DNA of 64,000 nucleotides from Erythrobacter sp. SG61-1L. Its GTDB lineage: Bacteria; Pseudomonadota; Alphaproteobacteria; Sphingomonadales; Sphingomonadaceae. Under the pieces are notes generated by a model. That model saw only the letters and a list, made by a program, of their open reading frames with translations. It did no database searches and was not told where the DNA came from. The translations under genes and the position numbers were made by a program. The DNA lies in NCBI RefSeq assembly GCF_001305965.1, contig NZ_JXQC01000003.1, positions 310,001 through 374,000 on the forward strand. The letters run 5' to 3'. Positions 1-8,000 of this stretch are shown piece after piece; within the stretch, counting starts at the first letter, position 1, and each line of letters opens with the position of its first letter.

Positions 1-14
1 TGCCGCGTTCGCCG

Positions 15-854
15 TCAATTGCAGGGGCCGGTCCGCGCTGCCGTGAGGCGATAGTCCAGATAGACCTCGGGCACTTTTGCGAAATCCCCGCTCACTACCT
101 GTGCGGGAACGCGCACCCGCGCCGTGATCGCCGCCGTATCGGCAGTGTAGCTGCCATTGGCCTCGACCGGCCGGGCCCCGCCATTCTGCGGGAAGTTGCA
201 GGTCATGCTTGCGCGATACGATCCCCCCGCAATGGCATAGCTGCCGGGACGACACCCCATGGAGGGGCGGAAGGGAAACGCCGTCGAACGCGGCTGGGCA
301 GCTACTTCGGGGCTGACGCATTGCGACCATGTCTCGCTGCGGCCAAGGCCCTGCCGGTTGAGCTGGAAGCTGGTGTCCGATGCATCCACCTTGCTCACGT
401 TTGTCAGCACGGTGGTGAAGGTCCAGTTGCCTGGCATGATCGCCGTCTGCAGGGCAGGGCGGTCGTCGCTGGCGGCGGTGGGGGCTGCGCTTGGTGTTTC
501 GCTTGTGGCGGGGCTTGGCGTTTCCGTGGCGTCCGGGGTTTCGCTAGCGTCGGGCGTGGGCGTTTCGCTCGGCTCTGGCTCGGCTGAAAAGTCCGGCACG
601 AAGTCGCCCAGGGCGATGCGGATTACCTTGCCCTGTCGGGATTGCTGCGCAAACAAAAGGAAAGCGCCGCCACCAAGCGCGATCAGGCCGGTCATCACGC
701 CAAGCGTGATCAGGATGCGCCGGCGTCGTCTCCGGGCGCTAACCAGCGCGGGCAGGCGAACCGGATCGGCCGCATCCGCAATCGGTGCGCCGCATTCACC
801 GCAAAAGCGGTCATTGGCCAGGATCGTATTGCCGCAAGATGCACAAATTCCCAT
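15..854 (-). CDS. Zinc-ribbon membrane-anchored protein with DUF3617-like C-terminal domain
   Basis: The 279-residue product opens with a zinc ribbon (CASC near residue 4, CGEC near residue 18), followed by an Arg-rich stretch and one transmembrane helix at about residues 47-68. A Pro/Thr/Glu/Ser-rich linker (about 85-130) then leads to a compact domain with WTF, conserved cysteines and a C-terminal cysteine, which resembles the exported DUF3617 family. The topology implied is a cytoplasmic ribbon and a periplasmic C-terminal domain. The ATG at 854 has GGAG eight bases upstream. It is divergent from another zinc-ribbon gene starting at 1024. The function is unknown; the ribbon and helix are seen directly, and the DUF3617 assignment is family-level resemblance only. 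Confidence 0.8.
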   Translation of the reverse strand: MGICASCGNTILANDRFCGECGAPIADAADPVRLPALVSARRRRRRILITLGVMTGLIALGGGAFLLFAQQSRQGKVIRIALGDFVPDFSAEPEPSETPTPDASETPDATETPSPATSETPSAAPTAASDDRPALQTAIMPGNWTFTTVLTNVSKVDASDTSFQLNRQGLGRSETWSQCVSPEVAAQPRSTAFPFRPSMGCRPGSYAIAGGSYRASMTCNFPQNGGARPVEANGSYTADTAAITARVRVPAQVVSGDFAKVPEVYLDYRLTAARTGPCN

Positions 855-1023
855 TGCATCTCCTTCCCCGGGCGGTGCCTAACCGGTCGCTCCGGCCATT
901 TCCAGCCATGATGCGACTTGTCGGTGATGTGGTTTGCGATTTACAGCGCAGGTCAGATCGGGGCAGGCACTCGCTTTCACATGGGGCGATCTGCACATGG
1001 GGCAAAGGGGCACAGGCAAACTC

Positions 1024-1581
1024 ATGCAGCGCTGCGGCACTTGCGGAGCGGAGAACCGTGAAGGCGTGCGTTTCTGCACCACCTGCGGTGGGCAGCTTGT
1101 GCTCGAACTGCACGAGGAATTGCCGCATCTGCCGGAACTGGAGCTGCGCAGCCCGACTGTCGAGGCATCCCGCTGGTGGTGCGGCGCCCGGCGCGGCGCG
1201 GCGGCAGCGGCATTGCAGGCACTGATTCCGGTGGCAACGGTGGCTCCGTTTGCTGCCGATCAGGGCTGGGCCGGTTTCGCCCGCCGCAGCGGCAGCCACG
1301 CGGCGGACTTCATGCCCGGCCTCGTGATCGAAGGAACCGTGCTGGCGGAAATGTTCGATGTCGCGCCGGGCGACTTGGCAGATGATGGTGCGCTTGATCT
1401 CGGCCTGTGGCGCGGTTCGCTCGTCAGCCTCAGGGATGTCCTGCGCCTGCACGATGGCGCTGCTGGCGGACTGGAGCGCCACGCGGACGGGGATCAATTC
1501 CCGGTTCGCAGGACAAGGCCCGGTGAGGTGAGTTTCCGGCGCTGGAAGAACGAGTTCCTCTGCGCGAACGGGACGCACTGA
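1024..1581 (+). CDS. Zinc-ribbon protein of unknown function
   Basis: The 185-residue product has an N-terminal ribbon (CGTC and CTTC within the first 25 residues). I chose the ATG at 1024 because the ribbon begins there; the longer in-frame extension from 934 adds non-conserved-looking sequence. The remainder is Ala/Arg-rich with no signal peptide or clear membrane segment, and I do not recognise a domain. It stops one base before the ATG of the next gene, so the two are probably co-transcribed. The low-complexity central part leaves open a frameshift or a poorly conserved protein. Confidence 0.55.
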   Translation: MQRCGTCGAENREGVRFCTTCGGQLVLELHEELPHLPELELRSPTVEASRWWCGARRGAAAAALQALIPVATVAPFAADQGWAGFARRSGSHAADFMPGLVIEGTVLAEMFDVAPGDLADDGALDLGLWRGSLVSLRDVLRLHDGAAGGLERHADGDQFPVRRTRPGEVSFRRWKNEFLCANGTH

Positions 1582-1582
1582 A

Positions 1583-2689
1583 ATGCAGCCTCGCCGCTTC
1601 CGGCTGTCCCCGGCGCAAATGTCTGAAGGCTTTGCCGCCGCTGGGGCAATTCCCGCGCTGTCGGATTTCCTCTCCGGTCTTCCCGGGGCCGGCGGGATTT
1701 TGCCAGAGGTGCTGGCAGGGGTGGACGGAGAACTCGATCCGTCGGCGCGCCTTATATTCGAGACATTGGCTCAGCCGGGCATTTCGATGCGTTTCCTCTG
1801 TATTGCAGAAGGCAGCTTCACCGCGCTGGAGGTAAGACTGGCAAGCCGCGATGGTGGGCAGTGGGTGGCCTTCGCCCGGCCTGAGCCGGAATGCTGGGAC
1901 TTGGCGATAATCGGCGAGCGCGAACAGGCGCTGGCATTGGTTGACGAAGTGCTGGGCGTCACGTTCCTGCCCGATCCAGCGATGGAACTGGCAATGGACC
2001 TGCCCAAGCGCGAACTCGTCCATCTCCTTGCCCGAATCCAGAAGGCCAGGAAAGCCGGGCTGCAAGCCCGGCTCGACGGCTGTGAAGATGCCGGGGAAGG
2101 GGCGGCCGCGCCCGCTGCCCTTGGTGAACTGGAAGCGATTGTCGCGCGGGAGTATGCACGGCCCGATCCGGGCTCGCTTCTGTCGCGCTTTGCGATCGCT
2201 GCGGGCGGGCCGGAATTACTCTCTGCGTGCGACGAAGTAACCTTGGCCGCCGGGCTGGAAGGGCTGGTGGCACAGGGGCATGCTTATCCTGGTGGCAGCC
2301 TGACGGTGGAAGGTGCTGCCCTGGCTGATTTGCTTGCCTCGCGCAGTGCAATCACGGTCATACAGACGGCACACCGTGCGGGCGAAGCCGTCGTCGTCGA
2401 TCAGATAATGCTGCTTCATGGCCCCGGCAGTGTCCTGCTCGGCGCGTGGAGCGACACCGATGGGAATAGCGAGCCGTCCCTGTCGCTTCGTTCTGCCCGA
2501 CCGGGAGACGTTCTTGCGCTCATCGATTGCCTGCTCGGCGAGCCTCCCAGGAAAGAAGGCGCGTTTGAACCGGAAGTGGAGGCGGCTCCGCCGAGCGAGG
2601 CTGGCATCTGTGGGTCTTGCGGCACACTTTACGAAGCATCCTCACGATTCTGCCGCGAGTGCGGTATCGCGCTTTCGGACGCAAAGTAA
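1583..2689 (+). CDS. Hypothetical protein with C-terminal zinc ribbon
   Basis: This 368-residue soluble protein carries its zinc ribbon at the extreme C-terminus (CGSC and CREC in the last 30 residues), the mirror image of the two upstream ribbon proteins. The body seems to contain two halves of similar size rich in hydrophobic beta/alpha segments, but I do not recognise the family. The ATG follows the upstream stop almost directly, so translational coupling is likely. A hairpin with a short T-run follows the stop. The three adjacent ribbon genes probably form one functional unit; what it does cannot be told from the sequence. Confidence 0.75.
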   Translation: MQPRRFRLSPAQMSEGFAAAGAIPALSDFLSGLPGAGGILPEVLAGVDGELDPSARLIFETLAQPGISMRFLCIAEGSFTALEVRLASRDGGQWVAFARPEPECWDLAIIGEREQALALVDEVLGVTFLPDPAMELAMDLPKRELVHLLARIQKARKAGLQARLDGCEDAGEGAAAPAALGELEAIVAREYARPDPGSLLSRFAIAAGGPELLSACDEVTLAAGLEGLVAQGHAYPGGSLTVEGAALADLLASRSAITVIQTAHRAGEAVVVDQIMLLHGPGSVLLGAWSDTDGNSEPSLSLRSARPGDVLALIDCLLGEPPRKEGAFEPEVEAAPPSEAGICGSCGTLYEASSRFCRECGIALSDAK

Positions 2690-2698
2690 CGCGTAAGT

Positions 2699-2718
2699 AA
2701 CCCTGAATCAGGGTTTTT
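2699..2718 (+). terminator. Probable short intrinsic terminator
   Basis: AACCCTG (2699-2705) pairs with CAGGGTT (2709-2715) across a 3-nt loop, and the run of five T ends at 2718. It lies ten bases after the stop of the zinc-ribbon gene. The stem is short, so strength is uncertain. Confidence 0.5.
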
Positions 2719-3029
2719 ACGGGGTCCAGCCTTGCCGGCAGTGGTGAAAGGCGGGGTGAGTCGGCAGTGAAAATTTCGCTGAGAAACGACTTGGAACTGT
2801 CCAAATTCGCGCCTAAGGGAAGCGCAACGGGTCTCCAAGAATAAGAGATAATTGGTTTTTTTCCGGTTTCACTGGCGGAAAAGCGTCAACACGACGCTTG
2901 ACCTCTGGTAAACTTTCATGGTTAATGCGAGCCTTCGGTTCGCACCAATTGTCAGTTCACACGTCGCCTCACTTGGCTTAGCAAGTGGAGCAAGAGCAGT
3001 AGTGCTGGAGCGTTGTTTTGGGGGTTTTC
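2719..3029 (+). promoter_or_regulatory. Upstream region of the adhesin locus with a dyad over a candidate -35
   Basis: This 311-base gap has no credible gene. It holds a perfect dyad, AAGCGTC-N5-GACGCTT (2881-2899), whose right arm overlaps a candidate -35 TTGACC at 2898-2903; a weak -10-like TTAATG lies near 2922. A GGGGG Shine-Dalgarno-like run at about 3019-3023 precedes the ATG at 3030. The arrangement suggests a repressor or activator site controlling the adhesin genes, but no regulator is identified. Confidence 0.35.
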
Positions 3030-3560
3030 ATGAAGCGTCTACTCGCTTTTTCGAGTGTGTTCGTGCTCGCGAGCCTTGGCTCTACGGCTGGCGCGAACAA
3101 TGTTGGCGAGAATTACGCCTAGCAGTTCCAGACAACTGCAGACAAGGTCAATCAGGCGGCCATTCTTGACCTGATGGAGAAGAAGCGCAGCGGTTATTAC
3201 GCTCCTCCGACCTACATCACCAACATTGATCGGCAGTACAATTGCAATGTTGCGGCCACCGCGACGGGCAATGAAGGCACGAATACCAATCTTGCCAACT
3301 CGCCGACTACGTCCGGTTCTACGGCCAGTTCGACAGGCAACAACAATTCCACCGACATTGACGGCTGGCGTGGCGATACGGACACGAACAGCGATCAGAA
3401 CAACAGCGGCAGCGTCGGTTCTTCGGTCGATGGTTCGACTTCCGCCCATGTGAGCGGTTCGCCAAATCAGGCGCTGAACTCAACCCAGACAAACAGCGGC
3501 GATCAGACCGCGACCGTCAATGGCAGCACGGCTTGTCATTTCGCAAACGTGCTGAACTGA
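3030..3560 (+). pseudogene. Small exported HfaA-position protein, interrupted by an in-frame amber codon
   Basis: The frame starting at ATG 3030 gives a clear signal peptide (MKRLLAFSSVFVLASLGS...) and reaches a TAG at 3120-3122 (codon 31), a few residues past the predicted cleavage site. The same frame then stays open to 3560 with a QFQTTADKVNQ segment, a GYYAPPTY motif and an Asn/Ser/Thr/Gly-rich tail ending near CHFANVLN, about 176 residues in total. A good G-rich ribosome site precedes 3030. The next in-frame ATG (3174) lacks the signal peptide and N-terminal segment. The gene sits 19 bases before the CsgG/HfaB gene, the position of hfaA in Caulobacter. A CAG to TAG transition is the simplest explanation; sequencing error or suppression is possible. 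Confidence 0.7.
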
Positions 3561-3579
3561 GACTGAGAGAGGATCAAGC

Positions 3580-4932
3580 ATGAGCTTCAGGCTTCCCGTG
3601 GGGCGGGGTAAGCGTCTTCGGACTTTGTCTCTGGTGTCGGTGCTGGCTGTGTCGGTGACGCTTGCCGGTTGTACCACTCCCGAAGCGCAGTCGGTTGCGC
3701 CGGGTGAACTCCCTCTCGTCATTGGTCCTCCGGTTCGCGACAACGTGACGCCGATGGAAGGCGTGCTGGCCTGCTTTGCGGATCATGTGGCTTCCACGGG
3801 TATGGCGCCAGTCGTGGTCGGCGTGGGCGACGTGAAGGATTTTACCGGCAAGTATTCGCTGAACGAAGGTAACGCCCTGACGCAGGGCGGCGCGCTGATG
3901 GTCTATTCGGCGCTGGGCAAGCTTTCGGGCGCAGTGCGCATCGCGGAACGCTTCGATCCCTCGATTGCGGAACGCGAGCTGGGTTATACCGACCGTCGCC
4001 AGCTCGGCGATGGCGAAATCCATGATCTCGACGGGCCTAATGGCAAGCAGAAGGTTCCGTGGATTCCCTATTTCGGCGGCACCATCCAGCAGTCTGACTA
4101 TTTCATCGTCGGCGGTATCACTGAAGTGAACTACGATATCCGCTCAGGTGGGTTCGAGGCCGGCGTGAACCAGATCGGCGGCAAGGGTCGCACCTACAGC
4201 CAGCAGGTGGCGATCGATCTTCGTATCGTCGACACCAGGACGCTGGAAGTGGTGAAGACGGTCAGTCTCGCCAAGCAGTTCACCGGCTACGAAGTCGGCT
4301 TCAACGTCTTCCGCTTCTTCGACAATGATCTGTTCGACATCAATGTCGGTGCGCGTGGTCAGGAACCGATGCAGCTGGGTGTTCGCGCCGCGCTGGAAGA
4401 AGGCGTTGTCCGCCTGATCTCCGCAGTCACGAATGTCGATTACGAGCCTTGCAAGGCTGTGCAGGTCGGTGGTCGCATTGCCGTCACTCCGGCAGAGAAG
4501 CTGCGCGTTGTAGCTAATCCTGCAAGCGGCTTCGGTGCACCGGCGCCGGTGGTGAAGTCCGGCGGCCAGCCTGTGAACAGCGGCGGCAATGCGGTTGCTT
4601 CCGCGAGCGGTTCGGACGTCAGCATCGGATTCGAATTCGGTTCTGCGCAGCTTGGCGGTGAAGCGCTCTCGCGTATCGACCAGATTGCGGCTGCCGCGAA
4701 GCAGGGCGGCGTGAACGTACTGCTCGTCTCGCGCGACACGGAAAACTTCGATCCGGGCAAGCGCGATGCGCTGTCCGATCAGCGCGTTGCTGCGATTACC
4801 AGTGCGCTGGCGAGCCGGGGCATCGCTCCTGCGGCCGTGAGCATCATCTGGCGCCCGGCACCTTCGGATACTTCGATCCACCGCGATGGTCCTGGCATGC
4901 AGGAACTGGTGAGGCTTCGTATTGGCGGCTGA
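3580..4932 (+). CDS. hfaB: CsgG/HfaB-family outer-membrane secretion lipoprotein with OmpA-like tail
   Basis: The 450-residue product has a lipoprotein signal peptide (lipobox LAGC, Cys31), then a CsgG-family domain (about 55-290) with the segments FTGKYSLNEG, GGITEVNYDI and VAIDLRIVDT typical of the curli secretion pore and the holdfast attachment protein HfaB. Family members form an oligomeric outer-membrane channel for unfolded fibre subunits (type VIII-like secretion). The C-terminal 140 residues (FEFGSAQLGG, then RDALSDQRVAAI) resemble an OmpA-like peptidoglycan-binding domain in a degenerate form, which ordinary CsgG lacks. It lies between a small exported protein and a giant repeat protein, its probable substrates. 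CsgG assignment is firm; choice of the name hfaB over csgG rests on context. Confidence 0.82.
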   Translation: MSFRLPVGRGKRLRTLSLVSVLAVSVTLAGCTTPEAQSVAPGELPLVIGPPVRDNVTPMEGVLACFADHVASTGMAPVVVGVGDVKDFTGKYSLNEGNALTQGGALMVYSALGKLSGAVRIAERFDPSIAERELGYTDRRQLGDGEIHDLDGPNGKQKVPWIPYFGGTIQQSDYFIVGGITEVNYDIRSGGFEAGVNQIGGKGRTYSQQVAIDLRIVDTRTLEVVKTVSLAKQFTGYEVGFNVFRFFDNDLFDINVGARGQEPMQLGVRAALEEGVVRLISAVTNVDYEPCKAVQVGGRIAVTPAEKLRVVANPASGFGAPAPVVKSGGQPVNSGGNAVASASGSDVSIGFEFGSAQLGGEALSRIDQIAAAAKQGGVNVLLVSRDTENFDPGKRDALSDQRVAAITSALASRGIAPAAVSIIWRPAPSDTSIHRDGPGMQELVRLRIGG

Positions 4933-5079
4933 CGCGCTGTGAAGTGAAATTGAAAAGAAACAGGGATAATCGTTCGGGTTCGTGAAATTTTAACAAGAAA
5001 TATTTCGGAATTTGAATTTCGTTTGAACGATTGTGGGTCTGCCTTTGGTCAGATTCGTTGATTTTGTTGAAAGGGGCAT

Positions 5080-8000
5080 ATGATGACTAAGATTACCGAT
5101 AAGGGCCGTAACCAATTACTGGCAACGGTTGGCACTGCGATGGTCGCCACTATGATGGCAGCCGGCGCGCAGGCTGCCGATACCGTGGTTCAGCCGGTTG
5201 GGCCGGATCTCAGCGACGTGATCACCAACGTGAGCGGCGAGGACGTGATCAGCGCCGTGCTCGACAACGTGGCGACCATCACTGCAACGATCAATGGAAC
5301 CACTGGCGGCGTCGGTCTGGAAGAAACCGGCACCACGACCTCTTCCGTTACGGTCGATGGTAACGACATTCTCGGCGTTGCGATCGGTAACTCGTTCGAC
5401 AACGAAATCGATCTGTCGCTGCTTGAAAACGACCTTTGGGACGGTTCGGCTTCGCTCGGCCTGGAAACCAACACCGGCGTCATCGCGACCGACATCTATG
5501 ACAACGACATCGCGGTCTCGATCAACAATTTCCAGACCGGCAGTGTCGCTGTAACCGGCAATGACATTGAAGGTCGCGCAACCGGCAACTCCGGCAGCAC
5601 CACCCTCGAAGGCACCGTGCCGAACACCTATAGCTCGACCGTTGCCGGCAGCTCCAGCATCGATTCCGGCCTCGTGCCTGAATGGCTGAACGCCGAAGGC
5701 AGCGTGGTTGCCAGCACCATTCAGATCAATGGTGATCCGAATATCACCACTGACGTCATTGATAACAACATCTACCTGGAACTGATGAGCACAGACGACA
5801 ACACCGTCACCTCTGCTCCTGCAGTCGAAGACAATACCATCGCCGCCAACGCCAAGGGCAACAGCTCGACTTCGGCTATCAACGTCCAGTCGGGTGGTGC
5901 ACCGGAATTCGAAGGCAGCCTCGTTCTGAGCAATGGTCAGACGAACGTGGACACCTCGGGCAACGGCGTCATCCAGGCCTATAATTACGATGGCGACATC
6001 TATGGCGTGATCGAAGCGTATGATTACATCTACGACTACAACACCAACACGCTGAACGGCAGCCTGTCCGTTTCGAACAACGCCTTCACCGCCACCGCCT
6101 CGGGTAACGATGCGCTCGGCAGCAACGGCGTTGCCGGCAACAGCATCACTCTGGACGATGGCCTGTCTTTCGAAGGCAATGCTTCCACTGCCACTTCGGA
6201 TACGGCTTACGCTTCGGGCACCGTTTCGGGCACCGTGGCAGCTGACGTTGTGATCAACAGCAGCCAGGGCAATGTCGGCGCCTCGAACGGCAATCGTCTG
6301 AATGTCGATGCGACTGCCGAATACAGCTACATCTACGCCGACGTTGAAGCGCTGGATACCGGCTCTGTTTCGGTCGAAGGCAACGAAATCAGCGCAACTT
6401 CGCGCGGAAACGCTGCCAGCAGCGCGTTCGCGTCGGGTGATGGTTCGGCCTATTTCAACGGCACGGTCGCTGTTTCGAACCAGCAGACCAACCTCTACAC
6501 CGATGTGTCGAGCAACAATTACGAATCGGTCATTTCGTCTGACGTCGGTTATGACGATGGCCTGATGGAAGACAGCACGCTGGCTGTTGACGGCAACCGC
6601 TCGGCTGCGGCTGCTTACGGCAACCTGGTGAGCCAGAACGTTGCGCTCGAAGCGACTACGCTTGGCCTGCCTGACGATCGCGTGAACCTGACGGGCGGCA
6701 CTGGCCCCGACGGTAACGTATCTGCTGAAGGCAACGTGCTCGTCACCAGCCTGCAGAGCCAGTATAGCGCAAATGTCGAAGCAAATGTCGAAAGCAACGA
6801 AATCTACGCAGATTCGGGCGCTGACGAAACCATCAACAGCTCGGTTTCGGCCAATGGCAACACCGTTGAAGCTATCGCCCTGGGCGACTCCGCTTCCAAC
6901 GGCCTGTCGCTCGCCGGCACGACTGTCGGCACCGGTGCAGGCATCGCCAACGTGCAGATCGTCGCCGACGCTTCGACCGTCACCGCCTACAGCGACTCGA
7001 TGATCTATGCTGAAGCTGATGACGTTGACGCCAGCTCGATCGAAACCAACGGCAACCTGCAGCGTTCGATCGCCTATGGCGCATCGGCCGGCAACGCGCT
7101 CTCGGTTGATGCGCAGACCGTAACCGTATTGTCGGATGTCGACTCTGTCGCTTCGACCGTCACCGTTGATTATCTCGAAGAGTTCCCGCTCGATTTCAGC
7201 GTCGCTCCGGATGTTGAAGCAGCCTACGCTGTGCTGAATGTCCAGTCGGTCTCGGCCGGTATCTCGTCCATTGCCCGCGGCTATGACGAAGACAGCCCGT
7301 TCGATACCGAAATCAACGATGACGCCTATAACGGTTCGAATATCACAACCGACAGCAACACCCTTGTCGCTGCCGCTTACGGCACTGACTCGAACAATCA
7401 GGCTGTCCTCAACGTCGGTACGCTTAATGCTACCGAAGACGATGTGGCTGGCCAGCCTGACTTCGCCACCGTGGCGAATGTCACGAACGCACAGACCGTT
7501 ACCGAAGAATCGTCGATCTACGCCGAAGCTTCGGGTGACGAACTGGCCGAAACCGAAGTCAACGGTTACCTTGATCAGTCGAGCGTTTCGACCTCGGGCA
7601 ACGTCGGACAGGCTCTCGCCTACGGCAACCGCGCCAGCAACGGTCTGACCGTTACTTCGACCAACATCGACACCGAAGCTGACGCGGTCCCGTACCCGAA
7701 CGGTATTCGTGGTTCGGCCGAAGTCATCGCGATCCTCGATGGCGCTGAAGCCAGCACGGATGCTTCCTTCAGCGTGAACAACGTCCAGTCCGCCGGTGGT
7801 GCGATCACCGCCTCGCTGCTGGATAGCGTCGTCGCTCCGGACTATTCGCTTGAAGTCGTCACCTACATCCAAGACGAAGTCACTGACTCTTCAGTGGTGA
7901 GCAACAACAACCTGCTGACCGCGGGCGCCACCGGCAACCGTGCGGACAACCTGATTGATCTGAGCGGCAACACGCTGGCCACCACCAGCGCACTGGTGAA

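Noticed and set aside
2918-3169. 83-residue plus-strand frame before the adhesin locus
   Set aside because: It overlaps the signal peptide of the 3030 gene in another frame and has no coding character; the 3030 frame has the ribosome site and downstream continuity.
5116-7872. 918-residue open frame on the minus strand across the adhesin
   Set aside because: It is antisense to the strongly supported repeat adhesin, has Arg/Asp-rich composition and no start context; the open frame is a by-product of the biased codons of the repeat gene.
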